In this document: positions 18,242-26,267 of the stretch, one piece after another | How positions within the stretch are numbered: the first letter of the stretch is position 1 | Layout: every line of letters begins with the position of its first letter | NCBI RefSeq assembly: GCF_000020645.1 | Contig: NC_011060.1 | Span: 1,440,501-1,504,500 of the forward strand | Length of the DNA stretch: 64,000 bases | Reading direction: 5' to 3' | Source of the DNA: Pelodictyon phaeoclathratiforme BU-1 | Lineage (GTDB): Bacteria; Bacteroidota; Chlorobiia; Chlorobiales; Chlorobiaceae | Translations under genes and position numbers: made by a program | Notes under the pieces: model-generated | Databases searched by the model: none | The model's input: only the letters and a program-made list of their open reading frames with translations | Told to the model about the DNA's origin: nothing

Positions 18242-18393
18242 GTCTTTTCTGCAAGGAGGGGAGGAGCGCCCTTGTCAGTATAAACGATTGTAACAGTTTT
18301 ATTTAAAAGTTGTTAACGTGATTTCTCGTATAAAAATACAAGAGCCTCATTCGGTGCTTATTTCAACAAATATGCTGTCTATGCATTTTATGT

Positions 18394-18422
18394 TTGAAAA
18401 CGATCAGTAATTACGTTAAACT
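18394..18422 (+). promoter_or_regulatory. Candidate sigma-70-type promoter for the RRM gene
   Basis: TTGAAA (18394-18399) and TAAACT (18417-18422) are separated by 17 bp. This would give a 5' leader of about 100 nt before the RRM gene, as in many cold-regulated RNA-binding protein genes. It is a pattern match only. The rest of the 290-bp gap (18242-18531) shows nothing else I recognise. Confidence 0.3.
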
Positions 18423-18531
18423 TCGTATAGAATTCAGTCAATGGTTGGCTGATCGCTATTCAAGTAATTTGTGCTTTGGTTACTTGCCGGTATCTCTCCC
18501 TATCAATGCACATGTACACAGAGATTAAAAA

Positions 18532-18819
18532 ATGAATATTTACATCGGTAATTTGGCTTATACTGTTTCTGAAGATGATCTTCGTGATGCTTTCTCCGAA
18601 TTCGGAGAGGTTGCAAATGCGAGCATCATCAATGACAAATTTTCAGGTCGCTCAAAGGGATTTGGATTTGTTGAGATGCCTAAGGACAGTGAAGCACGTG
18701 AGGCTATCGAATCAATGAATGGAAAGGATTTGAACGGTCGCACGGTAACGGTAAACGAAGCGAAACCTCGCGAAGAGAGACCTCGTGAAGAAAGATCGCC
18801 AAGAAGGGACCGCTACTAA
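18532..18819 (+). CDS. Small RRM RNA-binding protein
   Basis: A 95-residue protein made of a single RNA recognition motif (residues 1-80) with RNP2 IYIGNL at the N-terminus and RNP1 KGFGFVEM in the middle, followed by a short Arg/Glu-rich tail (PREERPREERSPRRDRY). Such single-RRM proteins in cyanobacteria and Chlorobi are abundant, often cold-induced, and bind mRNA as chaperones. The long AT-rich leader suggests post-transcriptional control (inference). It has its own terminator at 18842, so it is monocistronic. Confidence 0.92.
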   Translation: MNIYIGNLAYTVSEDDLRDAFSEFGEVANASIINDKFSGRSKGFGFVEMPKDSEAREAIESMNGKDLNGRTVTVNEAKPREERPREERSPRRDRY

Positions 18820-18841
18820 GCTTTTCCGGCTATTTTTACCA

Positions 18842-18875
18842 AAACCCTGACAGGACGCAAGTTTTGTCAGGGTTT
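18842..18875 (+). terminator. Rho-independent terminator after the RRM gene
   Basis: AAACCCTGACA (18842-18852) and TGTCAGGGTTT (18865-18875) pair perfectly over 11 bp, 22 bp after the stop codon, followed by T-rich sequence. Confidence 0.85.
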
Positions 18876-19013
18876 CTTGTTATGCCCAACACAGGGAGGC
18901 CCTTACCAAAAAATATTTCCATTCTCGGTTATGTCTTGGGGTAACTATCGCTATATTGTTCGCGTTCTCTGCAACACCTTGTTTTATTGACACCAAAACC
19001 AAAAACGAAAATT

Positions 19014-19202
19014 ATGGCCCATAAAATTATTGATACCTGCATTCTTTGCGGAGCCTGCGAGCCTGAATGCCCAGTAAACGCTATTTCTGTTGGAGACGAT
19101 ATGTATATCATCGATGAAGCGCTCTGTGTTGATTGTGTTGGTCATCATGATGCTCCGGCATGTGTTGCTATATGTCCAACTGATAGCATTATCAAAGCCT
19201 GA
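19014..19202 (+). CDS. 2[4Fe-4S] ferredoxin, Chlorobium type
   Basis: A 62-residue ferredoxin. The first cluster motif is CILCGACEPECP. The second is the lengthened form CVDCVGHHDAPACVAICP, with eight residues between the second and third Cys, a hallmark of the low-potential ferredoxins of green sulfur bacteria. These carry electrons from the photosystem I-type reaction centre to the reductive carboxylases of the reductive TCA cycle, which fits the aclBA genes just upstream. I start at MAHKIIDTC (19014); an in-frame upstream start would add nine non-conserved residues. Confidence 0.95.
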   Translation: MAHKIIDTCILCGACEPECPVNAISVGDDMYIIDEALCVDCVGHHDAPACVAICPTDSIIKA

Positions 19203-19403
19203 ATTAGCCCAAAAACAAGCCTGAGGCCGGTTGATATAACTACGAAGTATTGAGCCGGAACAGAATAGCATGTAAATAGACGGAAACAGTCCAGGTTACT
19301 TCGTTGCGTGTTGGATATTTTAGCCTCAGGAATGGATCGGAATCTAAACAACAGCATCTTTGCAGGTGCTGTTGTTATTTGTTAAAGTTTTATATAATAT
19401 TGT

Positions 19404-19999
19404 TTTATATCATTTACTTTACATAACTAATATTATACAACAGTAAAAAATAGCGAAAAACAGGGGAGCGCAGAAGGAGAGGGGAGATATCAAGAGCTTC
19501 AAAGTTTTCAGGCGGTGTCAAGTACTGCGCGGATGGTTTTGAAAGGTAAAATAACTGCCCACATAATCCCAATCCAAGAACAAACCGATCCACTTCCAAA
19601 CAACCAGGCCTGAATACTTGCACCTCGTAACGCACCAACCCTTATTTGTCTGAAAAAGAGTGTTTTTATCGTATCAATTGGCAGGGGAGGCAAATTGAGC
19701 TAAAATTCTTGATCCTGCAGCCATAACTCAAAAATACATGATACAGCATGATATGATGAATTCCGTTTGAGTTAAGTTTTTCTGACAACCCCAGATCATT
19801 GACTCCGGATTACACAACAAGTGCGTCCCGGATTCAATTTGCATCATGATAACAGCGCGTTAACCAAGGCTAAGCCAGAACCAAACATGGCACAAGAGAA
19901 ACCTGAAGCATGAGATACAAAAAATGAGTCAACAGAGGACCATCTTTTGTTACCCGGATTTGTTGTATAATATTAGTTATGTAAAGTAAATGGTATAAA
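19404..19999. mobile_element. 0.6-kb element with long inverted ends (MITE-like)
   Basis: A 32-bp sequence at 19411-19442 is repeated as a perfect inverted copy at 19961-19992, and the match continues outward with one mismatch to about 39 bp per arm. The roughly 520 bp between the arms has no convincing gene: open frames on the minus strand are short, overlap each other and resemble nothing I know. The layout is that of a non-autonomous transposable element. TAAAGTTTT occurs outside both ends (19383, 19996) but not in register with the arms, so I do not claim it as a target duplication. The flanks (19203-19403, 20000-20076) hold no gene. Confidence 0.6.
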
Positions 20000-20076
20000 G
20001 TTTTTTTTATGAGCTGAACTTTTGTATTCTGCAGAGGCTTTTCTCACAAGAAAGACTCCCGTACATCAGGCATTGC

Positions 20077-20511
20077 TCAGGTGTTTCCATCTTGCTTCTG
20101 GTAGTTTATTGCGCAATTGGTGAACGCTATCAGATCGTCAAGATGCTGTTCAATCACGGCAATCACAATACCGAGATTCAAGCTTTGGTATTGATGAACC
20201 AATGTATTGCGGAATCCAACCATACCTTGAAGGTTTTTAGCAAGCAACCGATCAATAACGCCTCTTTCGGCAAGAATTGCAAAGCTCTCCCGGCTTTCCT
20301 TTGGTAACCCGAATTTATGGATTTTGATAAGGTGATTTGCAAGATCAATGGCTTGTTCACATGCACGCTGCAGATTTAAGGCGATGGCATCCTGACGCAT
20401 GAAGTCCTCCTCAAAAGGCTTTTCGGACGGCAAGGCGTAATACAGCTTGATCTGCCTTATACAGCGCTCAATGCTCTCTTTTTTGTTGAGAATGATGTCG
20501 TCAATCATCAT
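20077..20511 (-). CDS. hepT: HepT-like RNase toxin (DUF86)
   Basis: A 144-residue all-helical protein of the HEPN/DUF86 family. It has the HEPN catalytic motif R-x4-H-x-Y as RNTLVHQY (R101, H106, Y108), which marks an active RNase. The gene overlaps its partner by 4 bp (ATGA). In the characterised type VII systems MntA adds AMP residues to the Tyr next to the HEPN motif and silences the toxin; the conserved Tyr is present here. The frame is intact. Confidence 0.9.
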   Translation of the reverse strand: MMIDDIILNKKESIERCIRQIKLYYALPSEKPFEEDFMRQDAIALNLQRACEQAIDLANHLIKIHKFGLPKESRESFAILAERGVIDRLLAKNLQGMVGFRNTLVHQYQSLNLGIVIAVIEQHLDDLIAFTNCAINYQKQDGNT

Positions 20512-20915
20512 GCAATAATCGTTCCGGTTTTTTTAATCTCGGCAAGAATGTCAGCCCGCTCTTCATTGAGTTTCTGGTAATAAGAGATGGTAAGCATTTC
20601 AAACTCATCAACAGCAAAGCGGTCGCTCAAGAAAAGTAGGCGGCCTGTCATGACGATTTCTTTTTGAAAGACCGTTGATAATGACCTCAGATTCAGGAGA
20701 TCCACCTCCCGGCAAAAAAGCATTTCGAGATCAGCCTTGCAGGCACTCAACGCAAGATTAGTATTTGTAACCGTACTCCCGTGAGGAAACATCAGTGCGA
20801 GATCAACATCACTATCCACTCTCTCGTCGGTTGTTGCATAGCTTCCGAAAAGATAAATCGCAACAGTTGTTGGAAAATGCTTCAGGATCGTTGGCGCAAT
20901 AGATTCAATCATCAC
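20508..20915 (-). CDS. mntA: MntA-like minimal nucleotidyltransferase antitoxin
   Basis: A 135-residue minimal nucleotidyltransferase with the motif GS-x10-D-x-D (G24, S25, D36, D38 in FGSYATTDERVDSDVDL). It is longer than the smallest MNT proteins, with a helical C-terminal tail. It is the first gene of the pair and overlaps hepT by 4 bp. By family knowledge it AMPylates and inactivates HepT. A 130-bp gap separates it from the divergent retropepsin-like gene. Confidence 0.9.
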   Translation of the reverse strand: MMIESIAPTILKHFPTTVAIYLFGSYATTDERVDSDVDLALMFPHGSTVTNTNLALSACKADLEMLFCREVDLLNLRSLSTVFQKEIVMTGRLLFLSDRFAVDEFEMLTISYYQKLNEERADILAEIKKTGTIIA

Positions 20916-21048
20916 TTTTTCCGGTCATTTTATCATATCTCTGATACCCCTGCATTATGATTATATTGTAGTTCAAGATACTCAACCAGCTACATTTGCA
21001 CAATCTTTTACCATACGGATTTTGCACGCCTATCCCCAAAAAAGTACC

Positions 21049-21759
21049 ATGGCAACAACACTCCGTTTCAAACCAGATAAAGGGCACATCATCCTCCCGA
21101 TTGGAGAGCTGATGGCCCTTATCGATACCGGCTCGCCAGCAAGCATCTCCTCCCGCCCTTTCAGCTTTGGAGGAGAGCGTCACACTACCCCGGATCAATT
21201 CATGGGTTTTACAACCAGGCAACTCAGCGATCTGGCAGGTATTGCCATCGACATCCTCATCGGCTGCGACATCCTGTCACTCCATAAACTCAGAATCCGC
21301 TGGCAGGAACAATGTATCGACATCGGAGACGACACTCCAGACGGCGAGACCATCGATGAGATGGAAACAATGAGTGGATGCCCGATTTTCCCCCTGCGGA
21401 TCGCCAACAACCACACAAAAGCCCTCTTCGATACCGGAGCGCACCTCTCCTACATCTCCCCTGCTCTCGTTTCCGGCATGGCGCAAACAGGCCAAAAAGC
21501 GGACTTCCACCCCTTTAACGGCCACTTCACCTCCCCGACCTACACAATGGAAACCGCTCTCGGGGGCAAGGCCTTTACCATGGAGTACGGCACACTCTCC
21601 GGCGAGCTGGGAGCAGCCGTCGATATGACCCTGAACATGACCAACACCACAGCCGTTATCGGCACCGAACTCCTCCAGCACTTCGACTGCACTCTCGATT
21701 GGAAGGAGAGCAGGATATCATGGAGCTTGAACGAACTCCCCTTCCACTTGAATTTGTAA
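21049..21759 (+). CDS. Two-lobed retropepsin-like aspartic protease
   Basis: A 236-residue protein that appears to contain two copies of the retropepsin half-barrel. Each has the catalytic D-T-G triplet in a hydrophobic context: ALIDTGSPASI (D26) and ALFDTGAHLSYI (D128). Each is followed about 40-80 residues later by the usual hydrophobic-Gly strand (ILIGCDIL and AVIGTELL). Retropepsins normally dimerise; here both aspartates are supplied by one chain, as in pepsin. There is no signal peptide, so it is cytoplasmic. I start at 21049 (MATTLRF) rather than nine codons upstream. Substrate unknown. Confidence 0.7.
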   Translation: MATTLRFKPDKGHIILPIGELMALIDTGSPASISSRPFSFGGERHTTPDQFMGFTTRQLSDLAGIAIDILIGCDILSLHKLRIRWQEQCIDIGDDTPDGETIDEMETMSGCPIFPLRIANNHTKALFDTGAHLSYISPALVSGMAQTGQKADFHPFNGHFTSPTYTMETALGGKAFTMEYGTLSGELGAAVDMTLNMTNTTAVIGTELLQHFDCTLDWKESRISWSLNELPFHLNL

Positions 21760-21775
21760 CGACAAGAGAACAGGA

Positions 21776-22635
21776 CGTGACGGTATTGAGACCGTTCCGC
21801 ATACGATAGAACGGTATCCTGGTATTATAAATTGATGCGTAAAATACCTGAATTATTTTGTGTTAATGGTGTTGGTTGATATTATTAGAGTGTATCGTAT
21901 TGATTATTATGCATCGCTGCGCGTACTCTCTCTGTTCAATGAACGTTAATGGCACAATACACAACCTATGGATACCCCAAACGATCAATATGACAGCCCG
22001 TGGAAAAGGGCCGTCGTTTCGACCGATACGACCGGCCAGTTGCCAGTTTGGCCGTGCTGGCGGATACACACAAGCAGTGGAAACCCACCTCTTACAGCTT
22101 GACGGTGCTGGGATGTAGTCATACCTTCAATTTTCTGGTGGCAAAGCTGACCGATTACGAAGAGCGACTTGATGAGCTGCTGGAATCAGATAACGTTTTT
22201 GGCTGGATTACGGCGGCTCATATCCTGACCCAAAAAACCAAAAAGCAGGATCAGGAACGCTACGCAGCAAAACTACATTTGGTGCGCATACTCTATCAGC
22301 GTCACTGGGAGAAACAACGTATCATTGATTTATTATATATTGCAGACTGGCTGATGCAACTGCCTGATTGGCTGAACAGCCTGATCTGGCAAGAACTTGA
22401 AACAATTGAGGAGAAAGAAAACATGGAATACGTTACAAGCATAGAACGAATTGGTATGGTCAGGGGGCAATACACCTTACTGAAAAGTCAGCTTGAGTGC
22501 CGCTTTGGACTGTTGCCTGAATGGGCTTCAGAGCAGTTAAAAAGTGCCAAAAGAAAGGATCTGGAAGCTTGGGGTAAAGCGGTTCTCACAGCCCCGACTC
22601 TGGAAGCTGTTTTCAAAAAATCGGATGTGCCGTAA
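21776..22635 (+). pseudogene. Rpn/DUF4351 nuclease-like gene, copy A, internally deleted
   Basis: Upstream sequence and the first 16 codons (from the ATG at 21969, MDTPNDQYDSPWKRAV) match copy D at 32214-32450. An internal deletion then joins codon 16 to the segment after the nuclease core and shifts the frame. The rest, through the DUF4351 C-terminal domain to 22635, is intact in another frame. The lost part contains the PD-(D/E)xK active site. The family (Rpn/YhgA-like, often annotated as recombination-promoting nuclease or transposase) is known for PD-(D/E)xK nucleases. Not functional as it stands. Confidence 0.75.
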
Positions 22636-22749
22636 CAAGAACGGAGATTCACGACAGGTTCTGGCGGGAGGCTAAAACCGAGCTCCGAAAACGATTCGAA
22701 TGAAAATCAGGCAGCTCCCTCCGCACTGAATGATTTGAATTTTTGGATA

Positions 22750-23001
22750 TCACCGAATGTTCACCGCCCAGGCCACACCGCAACCAAAAGCGCCCGCAGC
22801 CGACAACACAACAACAAGCACAACAGAACAGCCCCGTATCGTTCGATAATAAACCCGATTGTAAAGTGCTTTCTTTGGATTGGTTATCCAGCCATAACAG
22901 CGAGGAGCCTTGAAGCCCAGAGATTGGCGGGCATACCGCTTCCACGAGGTGCGGGCAGCAATGCGCTTTTTAAGCGAAGGTATTCTAACGCCAACTTTCA
23001 T
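22750..23001 (-). CDS. Small basic protein with C-terminal membrane helix
   Basis: An 83-residue protein: a basic N-terminal half (KKRIAARTSWKRYARQSLG, NPKKALYNRVYYRT) and a hydrophobic C-terminal helix (about 59-80, VVLVVVLSAAGAFGCGVAW). I recall similar short proteins (IPSLKKRIAART...) in many bacterial genomes without a known function. The gene lies between two gene relics, and its 3' end is duplicated at 24148-24221, so it has been caught up in local rearrangement. It may be real or a surviving fragment. Confidence 0.5.
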   Translation of the reverse strand: MKVGVRIPSLKKRIAARTSWKRYARQSLGFKAPRCYGWITNPKKALYNRVYYRTIRGCSVVLVVVLSAAGAFGCGVAWAVNIR

Positions 23002-23019
23002 GGCAACCGGGATATCTTA

Positions 23020-23445
23020 TTATAGGCTTTGATAAAAGCATTTGATTTTCCGAGCCATCAATATTCGGCGAACCCCCAAAAATTCATCGTAATCTTTTAA
23101 CGTCATCTCATAGATCGTACCGGGAATGCAGTTAGCCTCAAGGTTTGCTTCGAAATCCGGAAGAGTATCAATACCGCCAAAGGCGAGCTTCCCGCTTTGA
23201 CATTGCTCACGGATTTGACCGATATAATCTGCCGGAGAGCGCTTCCCTACCTTGATGTTAATCTCCTGCTGAACATAGACATAGTTCTCCACCTGATTGT
23301 ACTGGCTCTGGCTGAAACCATTCTCTTTCAAATACTGCCAGGGAAAAATATGATGGATATCCCCCCCGGTGTTCAATCATCTCCTTCACACTGATGTCTC
23401 GCGACAGGAACCCTTTGATTTGCTTCTGGAATGTCAGCTTTGTAT
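23020..23445 (-). pseudogene. DUF262/HNH (GmrSD-like) C-terminal fragment, copy 1
   Basis: The last 140 or so residues of a DUF262-type protein with the HNH-like DUF1524 motif DIHHIFPWQYL, ending VRRILMARKIK. It is cut off at its 5' end near 23445 and frameshifted by one extra C in a C7 run (23361-23367); the related fragment at 31841-32170 has C6 there. GmrSD-like enzymes cleave modified phage DNA, but the GTP/DUF262 part is missing here, so this is a remnant. Confidence 0.75.
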
Positions 23446-23539
23446 CAGCCTGTTATTTGAGTAAATTTCGAAGTGATATTATTTGGATGTAATCAAGACA
23501 ATACTTCCAGTAACTTCTTTAAAAGTAAACTTTTGGATA

Positions 23540-23809
23540 ATGCCTGAACTCTCACGATTTTTCGGGATTTTGATAAGAATGTATGCTGAACTGGATGTTC
23601 CCCATCATACGCCTCATTTTCACGCCTATTATCAGGATTCACAGGCCGTTTTTTCTATTGACCCGGTTACCATGATGGAAGGCGAATTACCCGAAAGGCA
23701 GCGACGACTTGTGATGGCCTGGGCTGAAATTCATCAGTTTGAACTTTTGACCGATTGGGATTTGTTACAGGATGGCAAGGCCCCGGTAAAAATAGAACCG
23801 CTCCGTTAA
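23540..23809 (+). CDS. DUF4160 protein
   Basis: An 89-residue DUF4160 protein. The conserved heart is the HHTPHFHAYYQD segment, followed by ELPERQRRLVMAWAEIHQFEL, both typical of the family. DUF4160 genes usually precede a DUF2442 gene, as here (19 bp apart), and the pair is widely suspected to be a toxin-antitoxin-like module. The start at 23540 (MPELSRFFG) follows the family; upstream in-frame Met codons add unrelated residues. Function unproven. Confidence 0.8.
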   Translation: MPELSRFFGILIRMYAELDVPHHTPHFHAYYQDSQAVFSIDPVTMMEGELPERQRRLVMAWAEIHQFELLTDWDLLQDGKAPVKIEPLR

Positions 23810-23828
23810 TTCAAGACGATAACTCACT

Positions 23829-24128
23829 ATGAAACATCAATTTATAAGGGTCTTAGCTGTCGATATTCTTGACGGCTTTTCATTGCGTGTACATTTCGAT
23901 AACGGTACGGTAAGGAAAATCAATCTGGAACCCATTTTGTATGGTGAACTCTATGAACCGCTGCGCAATCATGATTTTTTCAGGCAAGTCACCGTTGACG
24001 AGGAAGTTGGAACTATAGTATGGCCAAATGGAGCAGACTTTGACCCTGACTTGCTCTACGCATGGGACGAACACATCGACGCCTTTGCCGCCCAGATGCA
24101 CAAAGTCGAACAGTCACAGGATCGGTAA
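23829..24128 (+). CDS. DUF2442 protein
   Basis: A 99-residue DUF2442 protein: VLAVDILDGFSLRVHFDNG at the N-terminus, then FFRQVTVDEEVGTIVWPNGADFDPDLLY, which is the family signature. It pairs with the DUF4160 gene 19 bp upstream, probably co-transcribed. Such proteins are assumed to be DNA-binding or antitoxin partners, but no activity is established. The 3' end abuts duplicated sequence at 24148. Confidence 0.82.
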   Translation: MKHQFIRVLAVDILDGFSLRVHFDNGTVRKINLEPILYGELYEPLRNHDFFRQVTVDEEVGTIVWPNGADFDPDLLYAWDEHIDAFAAQMHKVEQSQDR

Positions 24129-24147
24129 CGGTTTCAGGGGCCTACCA

Positions 24148-24221
24148 TTTTCACCGCCCAGGCTACACCGCAACCCAAAGCGCCCGCAACTGACAACAAA
24201 ACAACAAGCACAACAGAACTG
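24148..24221 (-). repeat. Duplicate of the 3' end of the gene at 22750
   Basis: About 72 bp here match 22754-22826 with few differences (both begin TTCACCGCCCAGGC on the plus strand). It encodes only the membrane-helix end of the small protein, without its N-terminus. It marks a rearrangement boundary shared by both sites. Confidence 0.7.
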
Positions 24222-24275
24222 AACTTGCAACAGAAAAATGGACACATTAAGAAGCCATAACTATGGGCAGCATCA

Positions 24276-24668
24276 ATGAGTAAAGCATTTGCAATTGATT
24301 TTGCATGGCTTGAGCGCTTCACTCCTGATGAAGCAGAGCGCTTTACCTTTGCTGATATTAAAATAACCGTTGGTGGAGTGCTCATTACGGAACTTGCCCT
24401 TTTACGTCTGGTTGGTGATCGGCTCTATTCACCAGATACAGACAAGTTTCTGCCAGTTACCACCGTTAACACTGCCCGGCAGAAGTTTCAGCGAGCTTTC
24501 GCCCAAGAGTTTCTCTGTCCATCCAATGCCTTGAAAGATTTCATTGGTGAAGACTTCGGAGAAGAGAAGCTGGATGAAGCGGCACACTACTTCAACGTTT
24601 CAACAAGAGTGATAGAGACGACGTTGGTGAACAAAGGCTTTATAGATCGAGGAAGTCTGTTCGATTAA
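24276..24668 (+). CDS. ImmA/IrrE-like protein lacking the HExxH motif
   Basis: A 130-residue protein whose C-terminal half (RQKFQRAFAQEFLCP...AAHYFNVSTRVIETTLVNKG) resembles the C-terminal part of ImmA/IrrE-type peptidases, where (F/E)AAELLMP and a small helical domain follow the zinc site. The zinc-binding HExxH is absent and the N-terminal half is short, so it cannot be an active peptidase. It may be a degenerate paralogue or a regulatory variant. Its 3' end overlaps the converging gene at 24640 by 29 bp. Confidence 0.5.
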   Translation: MSKAFAIDFAWLERFTPDEAERFTFADIKITVGGVLITELALLRLVGDRLYSPDTDKFLPVTTVNTARQKFQRAFAQEFLCPSNALKDFIGEDFGEEKLDEAAHYFNVSTRVIETTLVNKGFIDRGSLFD

Positions 24669-25032
24669 GTCCAGCTTGATGCAAAATAAAAGCTGAAATC
24701 AAAGCAAAAACAGGCTGGCTGAGATGGTTTGTTGTCCGAATGCGACGGATGTCCTCCGGGAGAAAAACCTTTTTTTCCGGCAAACAAAGCGATTCTACTG
24801 TACGCATCGTTACTTCATCCATTGCTCCGACCTCAACAAGGTCTTTGGCCATGTCATGGAACAGCTTTTTGGTATAGTGCTCGTAAGCTTTCTTCGCAGT
24901 AATCATATCGTTATCGTATACGGAAAGCTTTTTATCATCCTTGATTGTAGGGCGGAATGCCTGGGAAGTTATCTGACCTTGCTTGATAAAGCTTGGATGA
25001 ATCTGGCGAAGCATCAATGTAGCGTCATTCAT
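24640..25032 (-). CDS. Conserved hypothetical protein, second gene of a coupled pair
   Basis: A 130-residue protein of unknown function. The first 55 residues (LMLRQIHPSFIKQGQITSQAFRPTIKDDKKLSVYDNDMIT) are a recognisable conserved N-terminus that recurs in many bacteria. The rest, with a hydrophobic stretch HLSQPVFALISAFILHQ, looks unlike those relatives and may reflect a fused or altered end. It overlaps the upstream gene by 4 bp (ATGA), so the two are translationally coupled. Confidence 0.6.
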   Translation of the reverse strand: MNDATLMLRQIHPSFIKQGQITSQAFRPTIKDDKKLSVYDNDMITAKKAYEHYTKKLFHDMAKDLVEVGAMDEVTMRTVESLCLPEKKVFLPEDIRRIRTTNHLSQPVFALISAFILHQAGLNRTDFLDL

Positions 25033-26180
25033 ACCTCAGCCTCCGATAGTGTCTTGAGTTCCTGATTCAGCAACACACAATCATCGGGCTTGTTAAAATC
25101 AAGAGACTTTATGATTTCGTCATCATTACTCATGTTCAAGGCATGAAACTCACCCTGACGGATATCGATATTTACAGCAAGAGATATTTCATAACCATTC
25201 AGGGCCCATTCAATTTGAACTCCACCTTCGGGTGTCGGATAAATGCATGGTACAGGCAACTCATCCGAGTAATATGTTTCAAAATAGCCGACAAGCCAGT
25301 CCAGCCCCTCTTTATCCGGAGCAACACCTTCACCATCAAGCCAGCCATTCTCCAAAGAGCGCAGTTCATCCAACTGAACCAACACATCGTTAGCATCCAG
25401 CAAGCTGATGTGCTCGACAGAATCGATGCTTTGAAGCCGATTATTGCGATTAAACCTTCCTATCCCCTGCAGCATCACGATACCGCCATTACCATAACGC
25501 ATGAAGGCTTCCTTAACGATGTCACAATGTTGCGGTGAAATTGGCGCACTCACTGTAGGTCCACTGATAATGTGCAAATCAAACGTCATTTTCGCCTGAT
25601 CAGCAGCAGGTATTGATCCTCTCAGGGTAATTTCCTCAGTAAGCTCCAACACATTTGAGGAAGCAAGCAATAATTTTCTGCGAGTAGTTTTGTTCAGTCG
25701 AGCCGGTTGAGCTGTATCCGCAGGATTCAACTCAAGTGACTCGCCATCTCTGAGACTCCGGCCTATTCGATCAAAATAACAAAGAAGATTTTCAGGCAAA
25801 TACTCCTTGATATCCCGATTTCGTTCGGCAGCATTAACTGCGTTAACTATCGAATTTTTAGCCAGGTGAAAGTAATGGGCATTATCAGAAGGAAAAAGAT
25901 CCAGACTTGTTCCCGCAAGTGTGAAGAACAAGGCTATTTTTGGGATGGCACTTCCCTCTTCAATACCTGTCAGCTTGAGAGAAACACCGTTGGTAAAACC
26001 ACGAGGAATGCGTTTCCTGTCGGGGTGTTCTTGCATGTACCCCCATTTGGCGGTTTCAACAAGCATTTCTTCCAGAACAGCCAAATCCCTGAGAACATCG
26101 AGAGGAATGGCATGTCCCGAAAATCGTTCACCAACGAGCCGGGGGCTAAGGAATTCAATGTTGTTCAACGTGCTGCTCAT
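25029..26180 (-). CDS. Conserved hypothetical protein, first gene of a coupled pair
   Basis: A 383-residue protein starting MSSTLNNIEFLSPRLVGERF; a longer reading to 26237 adds 19 unlikely residues. The N-terminal region (VPLDVLRDLAVLEEM, PRGFTNGVSLKLTGIEEGSAIP) belongs to a widespread family without an assigned function. The C-terminal third has a different character (LRSLENGWLDGEGVAPDKEGLDWL). No catalytic motif is visible. Coupled by ATGA to the next gene. Its position among toxin-antitoxin and nuclease genes suggests an accessory or defence role, but this is inference. Confidence 0.65.
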   Translation of the reverse strand: MSSTLNNIEFLSPRLVGERFSGHAIPLDVLRDLAVLEEMLVETAKWGYMQEHPDRKRIPRGFTNGVSLKLTGIEEGSAIPKIALFFTLAGTSLDLFPSDNAHYFHLAKNSIVNAVNAAERNRDIKEYLPENLLCYFDRIGRSLRDGESLELNPADTAQPARLNKTTRRKLLLASSNVLELTEEITLRGSIPAADQAKMTFDLHIISGPTVSAPISPQHCDIVKEAFMRYGNGGIVMLQGIGRFNRNNRLQSIDSVEHISLLDANDVLVQLDELRSLENGWLDGEGVAPDKEGLDWLVGYFETYYSDELPVPCIYPTPEGGVQIEWALNGYEISLAVNIDIRQGEFHALNMSNDDEIIKSLDFNKPDDCVLLNQELKTLSEAEV

Positions 26181-26267
26181 GGCGCTTAATGGTTTGTCAG
26201 TGGTCAATATAAAACAACATGAACAAAATAAAGCCATAAAGGCGCATATCCGCGTCTCTCCATTCGA

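Noticed and set aside
19414..19693. Two overlapping minus-strand open stretches inside the 0.6-kb element
   Set aside because: They are short, overlap in different frames, partly run into the inverted repeat and match no transposase I know.
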